Source: Alistipes sp. (GTDB taxonomy: Bacteria > Bacteroidota > Bacteroidia > Bacteroidales > Rikenellaceae). Taken from it: a DNA stretch of 53,429 bases. Location of the stretch: NCBI GenBank assembly GCA_017421945.1, contig JAFOHD010000090.1:1-53429 (forward strand). Reading direction: 5' to 3'. Below are positions 23,619 to 33,825 of this stretch, piece after piece; position 1 is the first letter of the stretch; each line of letters begins with the position of its first letter. Under the pieces are notes generated by a model. That model was not told the DNA's origin. It saw nothing but the letters and a program-made list of their open reading frames with translations, and did no database searches. The position numbers were made by a program, and so were the translations under genes.

Positions 23619-26578
23619 ATGCGAATAAATGATTTTTATAAACTGTTTTTAGGTCTTTTGCTGGTGCTTGTGAGCATCCTGCCACATCGTGCGTTTGCGC
23701 AGAGTGGGGCAAATTGACCGTTAGCGGTACAATCGTCTCGGCAGAGGATAAGTTGCCTCTGATTGGAGTGTCGGTTGTAGCCGGTGAAATGCAAGGAGTA
23801 ACCTCGGACATCGACGGTGCGTACAGCATCAGCGTGAAGAGTGGAACGGTGCTTCAGTTCTCATATCTGGGTTTTCAGAGTGTGGACTGAACCGTGCCAG
23901 AGGGAAAGAGTGAGGTTAAGTTCGATTTGGAGATGCAGCCCGAGGCTGAGGCTATCGACGATGTGGTGGTCATTGCCTATGGTGTGCGTAAGAAGGGTAC
24001 CGTAGCAGGTTCTATATCATCGGTCAAGACCGAGAAGATTGAATCTACCCCCACAGCAGCTTTCGACCAGGCTTTGCAGGGTCAGGTTGCGGGTTTGTCG
24101 GTATTGTCGAATACGGGTGAGCCAAGTGCTTCGGCTGTGATGACAATCCGCGGTACCAACTCTATCAACTCTGGAACGGCCCCTCTCTACATTCTGGATG
24201 GAGTGCCTATCTCGAGCAGTGACTTCAACACTATCAACCCCGCCGACATTGAGTCGCTGACCGTTTTGAAGGATGCGTCATCAACTTCAATCTATGGTGC
24301 GCGTGCTGCCAATGGTGTTATCGTTATCACCACCAAGCGCGGCCGTGTTGCCGAGCGTCCACGCATCGAGTATCGTATGCAGATGGGATTCTCGCAGGTG
24401 GCAAGCGGCAAGTGGGATTTGATGAATACTGCCGAGCGTATTGCCTACGAGAAGGAGATTGGCCTGACCGAGGGTCAGAACTACAACGTGCTGAGCAAGA
24501 TAGATGTGAATTGGATGGATAAGGTGTTCAACTCTTCGGCAATGTTGCAGAGCCACGAGCTTGCGATTTCGGGTGCTGACGAGAAGAGCAGCTACTACCT
24601 CTCGGGCGGATATTACAGCCAGGACGGTACTGCCGTGGGCTCAATGTTCGAGCGCTATTCAATGCGTGCCAACTTCGACCGCAAGGCAGCCGCATGGCTT
24701 AAGGTGGGCAGCAATACCATGCTCAACTTCCAGAACATTCAGCAGGCAGACGAGGGTGCCTACACATTGGTTACACCCATCTCGGCTGCACGTTTCATGA
24801 TGCCTTACTGGGACCCACACCGTGCCGATGGCTCGCTGGCATCAATCAAGGATGGCTCGTGGAAAGGTAACGGTCAGAACCCATTGGAGTGGCTGGAGAA
24901 CAACCCTGTGACATACAAGAAGTATAAGCTTATCTCGACAATCTTTGCCGAGGCGACACCTATCAAGGGTCTGACGCTGCGCTCGCAGTTTGGTGTGGAC
25001 TATTCACACACCACAGGTTTCGGAGTGTCGTACCCAAGCTATACACCCAACCAGGGTCAGGGCTCTGCGTCGCGTTCCACAACCGATGGTCACACGCTTA
25101 CGGTAACAAACACCGCCAACTACCGCTTCAACGTGGGCAACGACCACTCGTTCAATGTAATGGTCGGTCATGAGGGTGTCGATTATCACTACGAGGCGTT
25201 CAGCCTGATGACCAAGGGCCAGAACAACGACCGCCTGACAAATATCTCGACAGGTACGCGTGCCACATCGTGGAGCGATACGACCGATTCCGATTACGGC
25301 TTCCTGTCGTTCTTCTCGCGTGGTGAGTATAACTTCCGCAATACATATTTCGTTGAGGCTGCGGTGCGTACCGATGGCTCTTCGCGCTTCGGTTCTTCAC
25401 GTCGCTGGGCAGCCTTCTGGTCGGTGGGCTTCATGTGGGATCTGCGTAACGAGAAGTGGATGGATTCAGCCTCAAGCTGGCTCACAAATGCGCAAATCTC
25501 GCTCTCGACAGGTACATCGGGTAACTCGTCAATCCCCAACTACGAGCATATGGCTCTGGTAGGTGGCGGCCTTGATTATGTGGGCAATGCCGGTGTGGCG
25601 TTGATGCAGCCGGGTAATGAAAATCTCGGCTGGGAGAAGCCCTGGACTTCAAACTTTGCCATACATGCAGGTTTATGGAATCGCCTGAATGTTGATTTGG
25701 AACTCTACTACAAGCGTACATCCGACATGCTGATGGAGGTGCCTGCACCTTATGCCACTACCGGTTATGGTTACTATTGGGACAATGTGGGTGTGATGGT
25801 CAATGCCGGTGCCGAGCTTAATGTAAATGCTACGCTCATCGCAACGCCATCGTTCAACTGGTCGGTTAATGCCAATGTGTCATACAACCACAACGAGATT
25901 GTTGAGCTTTACAACGGCGTGAAGGAGTATGAGCGTTCAAATACCAACACCAAGCTTGTCGTAGGTCATCCTCTGGGTGAGTTCTACATCAACCGCTATG
26001 CAGGTGTGAACCCCGCAAACGGTGATGCGTTGTGGTATGATAAAAACGGTGAGCTCACAACCGAGCTTCGTGACGAGGACAAGGTGCTGGTGGGCAAGAG
26101 CTACCATGCTCCATGGCAGGGCGGTTTCGGTACGGCGTTGAGCTGGAAGGGACTCTCGCTCTCGGCGCAGTTCAGCTGGGTGGCTGACCGCTGGATGATA
26201 AACAACGACCGCTACTTCGATGAGTCAAACGGTCGCTTTGCATCCTACAACCAGTCATCGCGTCTGCTCGGCCGCTGGAAGCAGCCGGGTGATGTCACCG
26301 ACATACCTCGCCACGGCGAATATACCGAGTTTGACAGCCGTCTGTTGGAGGATGCGTCGTTCCTGAGGTTGAAGAATCTGATGATTAGCTACTCGCTGCC
26401 ATCTGCTCTGTTGCAGAAAACACGTGTGATTAGCGGCGTGAGAATCTATGCTCAGGCGCAGAACCTTCTGACCTTCTCGAAGTTCTCGGGCCTTGATCCA
26501 GAGGGTACAGCAAACATCTATGCGGCACAATATCCCATGTCGCGCCAGTTTACTTTTGGTCTTGACTTAACATTCTAA
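23619..26578 (+). pseudogene. SusC/RagA-type TonB-dependent receptor, frameshifted and with internal stop
   Basis: SusC proteins are outer-membrane TonB-dependent porins that import oligosaccharides or peptides with a SusD lid. Three pieces are readable. Codons from ATG 23619 give a signal peptide (MRINDFYKLF... ending AFAQ) and stop at TGA 23715. The carboxypeptidase-D-like domain (KLTVSGTIVSAEDKLPLIGV) continues in another frame from 23711 to an in-frame TGA at 23888-23890. The plug and barrel then run open for 2.7 kb to 26578, with the SusC signature YILDGVPISSS, YGARAANGVIVITTKRG and a terminal FTFGLDLTF. One extra A in the GCAAATTG run at 23709-23716 would join the first two parts; the TGA is a separate lesion. 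No canonical start after the stop gives a signal peptide. It is a pseudogene, a decaying copy, or two sequence errors. Confidence 0.82.
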
Positions 26579-26610
26579 TCGCAATAAAGAGGATACTATA
26601 TAACATTAAG

Positions 26611-28125
26611 ATGATGCTCGCCGTGGTGGCGACATTGATTACCATGGCATCGTGCCTTGAGAAGGAGCCGGGGTCGGCTATTCCCGAGGCTGAGGCTATG
26701 CAGACATTTGAGGATGCCGAGCAGACCGTAACGGGTATATATGCACTCCTTAAAAGCAGCTCGCTCTTTAGCGGTTACCTGACGCTGCTGCCCGACATTC
26801 AGGCCGATTTGGTATATGCCGTTGATGGCTACACCAATGTCTATGGTACTTTCTGGCAGTGGGATATTCGTCCTACGAATGCCGAGATTGAGTCGGTGTA
26901 TGCAGGCTTGTACTCAATAATCTCAAACTGTAATTTCTTCCTTGAGCGTATCGACAAGGTGGTGGCATCTCAGACCGACGATGAGCGCATCACTTCGCTC
27001 GAGCAATATACGGGCGAGGTATATACCATTCGTGCGTTGGCCTACTCCGAGCTTTTGAAGAACTACTGCAAGGCTTATGACCCCGCAACGGCAAAGCAGG
27101 AGCTGGGTATGGTACTCCGCAAGAAGTACTCCGAGAAGGAGCCTGCACGCCGTGCATCGTTGTACGACAGCTACCAGTTCGTGCTGGAGGATTTGGCTCG
27201 TGCAGAGGAGCTGCTTGATGAGGACAATGACGAGTACAGCGCAGCCTTCATTACCAAGGGCGTGGCGCACGCTTTGCATGCACGTGTGGCTTTGAACATG
27301 CAGGATTGGGAGGCGGCCATCAACTATTCGTCAAAACTTATTGACCACAAGAGCAAGGCCTACGCTTTGTCGCCTGCAAACTCCTACTACACATCCAATA
27401 TGACCTACTACGACTATATGTGGCAGTATGATGTGGGTACCGAGATTATCTGGCGTCTGGGCTTTACCACAACATCCTATGGAGGTGCTTTGGGTCAGGT
27501 GTTCCTGAACTTTAACAACGACTTCATGTATTACTATCCCGATTATGTGCCGGCGCAGTGGGTGCTGAACCTCTACTCATCGAGCGATATGCGTTACAGC
27601 TCATATTTTGCCGATTTCGCAACCGGTTATGACCACAACCTCACATGGCCTTTGCTGGTGAAGTATTATGGTAATCAGGATTTTATCAACACAGCGTTGA
27701 TTTACCACGTCTCTATGCCCAAGCCATTCCGCTTGGCCGAGCAGTATCTGATTCGTGCCGAGGCATATTGCCGTCAGGAGAATCCAAACTACGCTTTGGC
27801 ATCGAAGGATTTATCAACTCTGCGCGAGAGCCGTTTCGCTTCGGGAGGCTCGGTGTCATTGACTGCCGACAACTACATACAGATGATTTCCGACGAGCGT
27901 GTGCGTGAGCTATATATGGAGGGTTTCCGCCTGAACGATTTGAAGCGTTGGGGCAAGCTCTACAACAATGGCGAGGGTTTCGAGCGTACACCACAGAGCA
28001 ACTCGCTTGAGGAGGGTAGTTCGCTGAAGATTAAGGCCGACAACCCATTGTTCGTGTGGCCTATTCCACAGCACGAGATTGAGGCTCCGGGCTCGGAGGT
28101 GGAACCTAACGAAAGTAACAAATAG
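26611..28125 (+). CDS. SusD/RagB family surface lipoprotein with altered start
   Basis: SusD proteins bind the nutrient at the cell surface and cap the SusC barrel. The 504-residue frame shows family features: helical TPR-like repeats, YLIRAEAYCRQENPNYALASKDLSTLRESR, ERVRELYMEGFRLNDLKRWG, and the C-terminal FVWPIPQHEIEAPGSEVEPN. The first ATG (26611) gives MMLAVVATLITMASC, a lipobox without the usual basic n-region. Nine in-frame codons before it read I-K-R-I-L-Y-N-I-K, exactly the missing n-region, but begin with ATA (26584) instead of ATG, and no other start lies between there and a stop at 26563. The original start codon is probably lost, so expression may be poor. It follows susC by 32 nt. 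Confidence 0.87.
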   Translation: MMLAVVATLITMASCLEKEPGSAIPEAEAMQTFEDAEQTVTGIYALLKSSSLFSGYLTLLPDIQADLVYAVDGYTNVYGTFWQWDIRPTNAEIESVYAGLYSIISNCNFFLERIDKVVASQTDDERITSLEQYTGEVYTIRALAYSELLKNYCKAYDPATAKQELGMVLRKKYSEKEPARRASLYDSYQFVLEDLARAEELLDEDNDEYSAAFITKGVAHALHARVALNMQDWEAAINYSSKLIDHKSKAYALSPANSYYTSNMTYYDYMWQYDVGTEIIWRLGFTTTSYGGALGQVFLNFNNDFMYYYPDYVPAQWVLNLYSSSDMRYSSYFADFATGYDHNLTWPLLVKYYGNQDFINTALIYHVSMPKPFRLAEQYLIRAEAYCRQENPNYALASKDLSTLRESRFASGGSVSLTADNYIQMISDERVRELYMEGFRLNDLKRWGKLYNNGEGFERTPQSNSLEEGSSLKIKADNPLFVWPIPQHEIEAPGSEVEPNESNK

Positions 28126-28136
28126 GAGGCTGGAAT

Positions 28137-29048
28137 ATGAAGAAGATACATTATATATTATTAGCACTTGCAGCCCTGACGGTTGCGGTGTCGTGTGACG
28201 AGGAGTATGTGACATATTCCGATGCCGAGTATGTTATGTTTGCCGAGCAACAATCGACAAACATGGTGCTTGCCGACCAGGAGTATTTCACAGTCCCCGT
28301 GGCTTCAACCGTTGCGTGTGATTACGACCGCACGTTTGGTGTTGAGATAGTAGATAAGGGCAGCAACGCCATCGAGGGCAAGCACTATCGTCTGTTGAGC
28401 AACAGTGTGACAATCCCTGCGGGTAAGCTCGCTGCCGATGTGAAGGTTGCAGGTCTTTACAACAACATTGAGCCTACCGATTCGCTGGGCTTCGTGCTTA
28501 AGCTGGTGATGCCCAAGCAGTTGAAGTGGGATTTGTATGAGGATAGCGACCAGACCAAGGTGGTGATGTACAAGGCTTGTCCTTTTGATAGAAACAACTT
28601 CACGGGCTGGTGTATTCTCACCTCTATGCTGCTGCGTGATTATCCGGGAGATAACATGAGCTATCAGCGATTGGTTCGCACCGAGGCTCATCCTACCGAG
28701 GCAAATACAGTGATTTTGCGTAGTTGTTTCTACGATGGTTATGACCTCACCATTACGTTTAACCCCGAGAATCCCGCCAACCCACTTGTTACCATGGACA
28801 AGGACCAGGTGTTGAGCGATGAGGCTTCGGTGTTTGGTCAGATTTTGGGTGATAATCACATCCTCACCACACACAGTTTCTACTATCCATCCTACTTCAA
28901 TTCATGCCAGCGTTTTGTTGAGCTTTGGAACCATGTTTATGTCGAGAAGCTGGGCGAAATGGTGGGTACGGTAGGTCACTATTACAACATCCTTGAGTGG
29001 ATTAGTGATGAGGAGGCCGAGCGTCTGCAACGTGAGAATGGAATGTAG
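28137..29048 (+). CDS. DUF4843/DUF4984-like lipoprotein
   Basis: The 303-residue product has a lipoprotein signal (TVAVSC, Cys20) followed by a beta-rich domain typical of small proteins encoded right after SusCD. YVMFAEQQSTNMVLADQEYF begins a Calx-beta-like strand set (FTVPVAST..., GKHYRLLSNSVTIPAGK). The C-terminal half is separate and contains Cys residues (ACPFD, GWCILT, SCFYDG, SCQRF). It is likely a surface accessory protein that binds the same ligand as SusD, but no binding site is visible. It starts 11 nt after susD and is intact. The DUF assignment is by general resemblance. Confidence 0.72.
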   Translation: MKKIHYILLALAALTVAVSCDEEYVTYSDAEYVMFAEQQSTNMVLADQEYFTVPVASTVACDYDRTFGVEIVDKGSNAIEGKHYRLLSNSVTIPAGKLAADVKVAGLYNNIEPTDSLGFVLKLVMPKQLKWDLYEDSDQTKVVMYKACPFDRNNFTGWCILTSMLLRDYPGDNMSYQRLVRTEAHPTEANTVILRSCFYDGYDLTITFNPENPANPLVTMDKDQVLSDEASVFGQILGDNHILTTHSFYYPSYFNSCQRFVELWNHVYVEKLGEMVGTVGHYYNILEWISDEEAERLQRENGM

Positions 29049-29104
29049 GTCTTAGGTTTGGAATATTAATTCAATCTTTATAATATAGTTCAAAAATTTA
29101 AGCT

Positions 29105-31024
29105 ATGAAAAAGAACATTTTGTATTTAATGTGTGGTTTGTTGAGCTTTGCGATGCTCTTCACCGCTTGCTCTTCGGATGATCCCATCATCCCAGAGTTT
29201 CCGTCGGAGGTGTCTCAGACCTTAGCGTCGAATGGCACACACACTATCACCATTTCACCAAACGTAAAGTGGTCGGTAGAACTCTCTAATAAGACCGATT
29301 TCTACATCAAGGATGGCAATGCTGAGGTTTACACTATGCAGGGTCAGCCAGGCGAGTACTCCTTCACAGTGTGCGCTCGCGAGATTGAGGACTTTGATGC
29401 TGACCACACTTGTGTGGTGGAGATGACTATGGGCACCGAGAAGAAGACCATTGCTACACTAATTGTCAAGAAGATTGACCGTGTGGTTAAGGTTTATCCT
29501 GTCAAGGTGAATCAGTATGGCTCATTTGTCAAGGAGCAGGGTAAGTATGTTTACGACGAGACTACTATTGATGCCATTGAGCTCGTAGATGTCTATGGCG
29601 AGTACATCGCTCCTGTCAAGGTTGTCTCAAACTTCAAGTTTAATGTTGTAGGTCCCGACTGGATGGCTGCCGTATCGGGTGGCGAGGCCGACACCGAGGT
29701 AGAGTTGGTGCTGAAGGCTGATGCCAACAACCTCCCTGCTGAAGATGCTTCGGGTGTGGTTAAGTTCATCGATGCCAACAACGAGGAGGAGAAGATAGGT
29801 GGTTCGGTAACAATCTCTGTTGAAGGTTCTTCAGAGTATATGGAGAAGAGCTTTGAGAGTGCCATTTCATTATCGTATGAGAGTGGAGAGGAGTTTGGCG
29901 GTTATTTCATAGCTGACCAAAATGCCGAGATTGTGGCTGTGGCTGCTGATGGCTCGGCTGCATCATGGCTTACAATCATTTGCTCGGACTGGGATGCCGA
30001 GGGTGCATCTATCCAGGAGCGTACCGTATCGTTTGCTGCAACCGAGAATAATGGTGACGCTTCACGTGTTGCTTATGTATTCGCATTGCCAGCGGCTGCG
30101 GCTGTTGAGAACAACGCCGATTTGATGGCTGATGGTGCAGTTAAGGAGGAGTATGCTGATTATCTTGCAACTGTGGTTACACAGTTCCCTGTTCCAGCAA
30201 CCATCTCAATCAACTACCTTGACGAGTCATGCACAACATTCTCGGAGGCTGGTTCGGATGTTGATTTCTGGTTCTCGGAGGGTCCTTTGGCTAACATCTA
30301 CATTGGTAGCAAGTATGATATCTCTTACTTTGGCGAGTGGGCAGAGTGTGGTTCAGGCAGTTCGTTCAAGACTACTCGTCCTATCGAGTCATTCGAGGTG
30401 TATGCTTACACCATGAGTGGTAGCTTCGCCAACATCACCGAGACTTCATGGGTTACAGGTGAGGTGATCAGCGAGAGCGAGGGCGTTTCACGCTTTACGC
30501 TCAATACCGACCTTTCAGCCGCTTCAGCCGAGGGTTCATTGAAAGAGGGGACTGACAAGTATGAGGCTGTTGTGTTGGTAAAATACACCGATGGCTCATA
30601 TTCAGGTATCTACTTCCACTACTCGGAGACTGCTGGTGGCGGCGGTAGCGACGGCGTTGCATTTGAGAATGAGCAGCATGCAGGCTGGGCTCAAGCCACA
30701 TTGGTTGAGTTGCACGAGGGTGATGAGCTCTACGATACATACTTCGCAGAGTTTAGCTCAACAGCTATGCCAGCACGTTTCTATCACCTGACTTACGAGT
30801 TCCCTGTTGACCAGAGCATGTACTCGATGGTTAAGCTCATTGGTATTCCAGAGACTGTGTTCGCTAATCCTTTGAGCGAGTGGGCTTACTACAATGCCAT
30901 GCAGCAGTGCGTTGTTATGGAGGCTGCGGGTGCAGGAAGCGCAACTCCGGGCGTAATCACATTTATGAACGGTGGGGGCATAAATGAGATTGTAATATTC
31001 TGTACGTTGAATAACGCCGAGTAA
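29105..31024 (+). CDS. Large multidomain surface lipoprotein (DUF5003-like)
   Basis: The 639-residue lipoprotein (LFTACSSDD, Cys22) is almost all beta. The N-terminal part (about 35-125) resembles a BACON/Ig-type domain (TITISPNVKWSVEL). Further Ig-like repeats run from about 130 to 360, and a central domain follows. A natural glycine linker (TAGGGGSDG, about residues 511-519) leads to a C-terminal domain of about 120 residues. No catalytic motif is seen. It is probably a cell-surface binding protein; I associate it with the DUF5003 group, without certainty. It sits 56 nt after the previous lipoprotein gene and is followed by a terminator-like hairpin, so the genes after it may be expressed at a different level. 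Confidence 0.7.
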   Translation: MKKNILYLMCGLLSFAMLFTACSSDDPIIPEFPSEVSQTLASNGTHTITISPNVKWSVELSNKTDFYIKDGNAEVYTMQGQPGEYSFTVCAREIEDFDADHTCVVEMTMGTEKKTIATLIVKKIDRVVKVYPVKVNQYGSFVKEQGKYVYDETTIDAIELVDVYGEYIAPVKVVSNFKFNVVGPDWMAAVSGGEADTEVELVLKADANNLPAEDASGVVKFIDANNEEEKIGGSVTISVEGSSEYMEKSFESAISLSYESGEEFGGYFIADQNAEIVAVAADGSAASWLTIICSDWDAEGASIQERTVSFAATENNGDASRVAYVFALPAAAAVENNADLMADGAVKEEYADYLATVVTQFPVPATISINYLDESCTTFSEAGSDVDFWFSEGPLANIYIGSKYDISYFGEWAECGSGSSFKTTRPIESFEVYAYTMSGSFANITETSWVTGEVISESEGVSRFTLNTDLSAASAEGSLKEGTDKYEAVVLVKYTDGSYSGIYFHYSETAGGGGSDGVAFENEQHAGWAQATLVELHEGDELYDTYFAEFSSTAMPARFYHLTYEFPVDQSMYSMVKLIGIPETVFANPLSEWAYYNAMQQCVVMEAAGAGSATPGVITFMNGGGINEIVIFCTLNNAE

Positions 31025-31034
31025 TTGTAATTCA

Positions 31035-31075
31035 CGATACCCCGTCTCCCGACGGGGCGGGGTGTCGGTTTTTTT
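31035..31075 (+). terminator. Terminator or attenuator within the lipoprotein cluster
   Basis: CGATACCCC (31035-31043) can pair with GGGGTGTCG (31059-31067), or CCCCGTC with GACGGGG inside it, followed by GTTTTTTT. It could end transcription after the 29105 gene or lower read-through into the LRR and protease genes. No consensus promoter was found in 31076-31132. Confidence 0.75.
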
Positions 31076-31132
31076 GTAGCCGGGCATGTCCCATTGAACT
31101 ATAAGTATAGAGACTATACAGAGTAAAAAAAG

Positions 31133-33811
31133 ATGAAAAACATAAAATTCAACGTATGCGTAGTGCTGCTGATGCTGTTGGGCCTGGGCTCAATGGTGTC
31201 GTGTCAAAGCAACGATGGCGTGGATAACCGCGAGCAGGAGTACGGATACGCACAATTCAAACTTTATAAGAAAGCCTCATATCCGGGTCAGGGTGCCGAG
31301 GCGGCATCTACGCGTGCCGTGAAGTCGGAGCTGGATTATCTCTCGGAGGCTTGCAAAATCAAGGTTGTCCTCACCTACGAGGGTACAACCATCGCCCAGA
31401 CACTCACTCTGTCGGCTGCCGACAATGCTTTGGCAGAGTTTGGTTTGCGCAGCGACAAGCTCAAACTCATGACGGGTGACTACGGTCTGGATGCGTTTGT
31501 GCTGTACGATGCCGCCGATGAGGAGATTTATAAGAGTACCACGGCCGATGTGGGCGCGTTTGAGGTGAAGTCGGGCGGTTTGACCCAGCACGATGTGACT
31601 ATCAAGGTCGAGCCTCGTGGTCATGCACGTTTCATATTCAAGAAACAGTTTGTCACAACACGTGCCGCAGAGCGTGAGTACACATTTGACGAGATTAAAT
31701 ATGTAAACCTCAATGTGGCACAGGTGCTTGCTTCGGGTGCTATGGTAAACCCTGTGAAGTTTGAGAAGTTGCCCGTGAAGTTCTCGGTTCATCTCGATGA
31801 GGATGACTCGATGAGCGATAAGGAGGGTTATCAGACCTCCACTCTGAGGTGCGACACGCTGGTTTCGTTGCCTGCGGGTAATTACCGCATCACTTCATAT
31901 GAGACTCTGGATGAGAGCAAGCGACTGCTTGAGTCAAACTCTCGCCCCGTGGAGTCGGCGTTTGCCGTTGAGGACAACAAGACCACCGAGGCCGATGTCA
32001 AGCTCACCCTCAGCCAGAGCGATGAGTACCTGAAGGACTACTATGCACTCTACGAAATTTGGAAGGCCCTCGACGGTGAGAATTGGTACTACGACGGCGA
32101 AGAGTGGGCGCAGGGTGCGAACTGGAACTTCAACAAGGACCTCGATTTGTGGGGTGACCAGCCAGGTGTGCAGTTGCACTCGAATGGTCGTGTGGCATAT
32201 ATCGACATCAGCGACTTCGCCTTCCGTGGTGATATGCCTGCGGCGTTGGGTCAGCTTACCGAGCTTGTTCAGTTGTATCTGGGTACTCACAACGATACCA
32301 GTATTGTCAATTACGACCCCTCGCTTGCCAAGGACCAGAGCCTTGCGGAGCGCAGCCGTAACCGCATGGAGAATCATCGCAAATATCTCAGCATGATTCA
32401 CACTCCACAGCAGGCATCCGAGCCTATTGCACGTGCTTTGGCCGAGAATAACATCGCAATACCTGCTACACAGCTCTACGCAACCAAGAGCGAGGCCGAG
32501 ATTTTCGATATGGCAACGGGTAAGCAGCGTAACATCCACCTCTACGATACCAACCACGGTACATTGTGCAACGGTTTGCGCTCATTGCCAAAGGAGATTG
32601 CCAACCTGAAGAAGCTGGAGTACCTCTACATCGCCAACAGCGAGATTGAGACTCTGCCCGACGAGTTGGCCGAGTTGGAGTCTTGTACCGATGTTGAGAT
32701 TTACAACTGTCCAAAGCTCAAGTCATTCCCTATGGCTTTGTGTCAGATGCCGGAGCTTATCTCGCTCAACCTCTCAAACAATGCACAGTGGTCGGCCGAG
32801 GAGATTTATAAGGGTTTGGATGGCTTGGCGAAGGGTCCGTCGGCTGACAAGATTCAGATATTGTATGCCCGCCAGAACAAGCTGGAGGAGTTGCCCGCAT
32901 CGTTTGCCAACATGCATAAGTTGGGTCTGCTCGATTTGGCATTCAACCAGATTTCAAAGCTGCATCCTTTGGGCCGTGAGGTGTCGTTTGTGCAGCTCTA
33001 CCTCGACCATAACAAGATTGAGTCAATACCTGTTGATGACGAGGGCTACTTCTGCGGTTATGAGGATGTGGAGACATTCTCGATGTCGTACAACAGGTTG
33101 AAGAAGCTCCCCAACATATTCTCTGCCAAGAGTAACTTCATGATGAAGTCGGTCGATTTTTCGGCTAACGATATCACCGGTTGCGAGGGCGAAGAGGATG
33201 GCACATATCGAGGTCTAAGAGTTGAGACCCTGACCATGACTCTCAACCCCAACCTCAAGAAGTATCCTCTGGCATTTGCCAAGAGCAATTCGCTGATTGC
33301 CTACATTATCCTGCGAGCCTGCGGTATTAAGGAGATTCCTGAGGGTGCTTTCACGTATAAAAATTCGGTGGACATGAAGTCGCTCGACCTCTCATATAAC
33401 AAGCTCACCAAGCTACCACGCGATATGCACGCCGCCAACCTGCCTTACCTATATGGTGTGGATATGTCGTTCAACTCGTTCAGTGCGTTCCCTTATGAGC
33501 CTCTGGACAGCAGCGGCTTGACCGTGTTGGCTGTGCGCAGCCAGCGTGATGCCCAAGGCGGGCGTTGCTTGCGCGAGTGGCCTGCGGGCATTGGCAGCCA
33601 CCGAGGTTTGCGAGGTTTGTATCTGGGCTCGAATGATTTGCGAAAGATTGATGATACAATCTCTACCTTGATTTACTATCTTGACATCAGCGACAATCCA
33701 AACATCATCTTCGATGCTTCGGATGTCTGCTACGCATGGCAGGTGGGAGCATATATCCTGATATACGACAAGAGTCAGAATATTTTGAATTGTGATGTAA
33801 TGTTGGAGTAA
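31133..33811 (+). CDS. Leucine-rich-repeat surface lipoprotein (DUF4458-like)
   Basis: The 892-residue lipoprotein (SMVSCQSND, Cys24) has a conserved-looking N-terminal domain starting EYGYAQFKLYKKASYPG, which I link to DUF4458. A second part near residues 150-300 resembles exported carbohydrate- or protein-binding modules, and a long LRR region follows from about 480 to 880. LRR units are easy to see: LKKLEYLYIANSEIETLP, MHKLGLLDLAFNQISKLHP, MKSLDLSYNKLTKLP, RGLYLGSNDLRKID. LRR proteins bind proteins, so a host or dietary protein ligand is a fair inference. It is directly followed (8-14 nt) by a second LRR lipoprotein and then a protease. Confidence 0.83.
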   Translation: MKNIKFNVCVVLLMLLGLGSMVSCQSNDGVDNREQEYGYAQFKLYKKASYPGQGAEAASTRAVKSELDYLSEACKIKVVLTYEGTTIAQTLTLSAADNALAEFGLRSDKLKLMTGDYGLDAFVLYDAADEEIYKSTTADVGAFEVKSGGLTQHDVTIKVEPRGHARFIFKKQFVTTRAAEREYTFDEIKYVNLNVAQVLASGAMVNPVKFEKLPVKFSVHLDEDDSMSDKEGYQTSTLRCDTLVSLPAGNYRITSYETLDESKRLLESNSRPVESAFAVEDNKTTEADVKLTLSQSDEYLKDYYALYEIWKALDGENWYYDGEEWAQGANWNFNKDLDLWGDQPGVQLHSNGRVAYIDISDFAFRGDMPAALGQLTELVQLYLGTHNDTSIVNYDPSLAKDQSLAERSRNRMENHRKYLSMIHTPQQASEPIARALAENNIAIPATQLYATKSEAEIFDMATGKQRNIHLYDTNHGTLCNGLRSLPKEIANLKKLEYLYIANSEIETLPDELAELESCTDVEIYNCPKLKSFPMALCQMPELISLNLSNNAQWSAEEIYKGLDGLAKGPSADKIQILYARQNKLEELPASFANMHKLGLLDLAFNQISKLHPLGREVSFVQLYLDHNKIESIPVDDEGYFCGYEDVETFSMSYNRLKKLPNIFSAKSNFMMKSVDFSANDITGCEGEEDGTYRGLRVETLTMTLNPNLKKYPLAFAKSNSLIAYIILRACGIKEIPEGAFTYKNSVDMKSLDLSYNKLTKLPRDMHAANLPYLYGVDMSFNSFSAFPYEPLDSSGLTVLAVRSQRDAQGGRCLREWPAGIGSHRGLRGLYLGSNDLRKIDDTISTLIYYLDISDNPNIIFDASDVCYAWQVGAYILIYDKSQNILNCDVMLE

Positions 33812-33825
33812 ATAGTAAGGTGACT

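Noticed and set aside
23888..23890. TGA in susC read as selenocysteine or another recoded residue
   Set aside because: No convincing selenocysteine-insertion hairpin was seen after it, SusC proteins do not carry such a residue here, and a frameshift lies just upstream, so simple damage or error is more likely.
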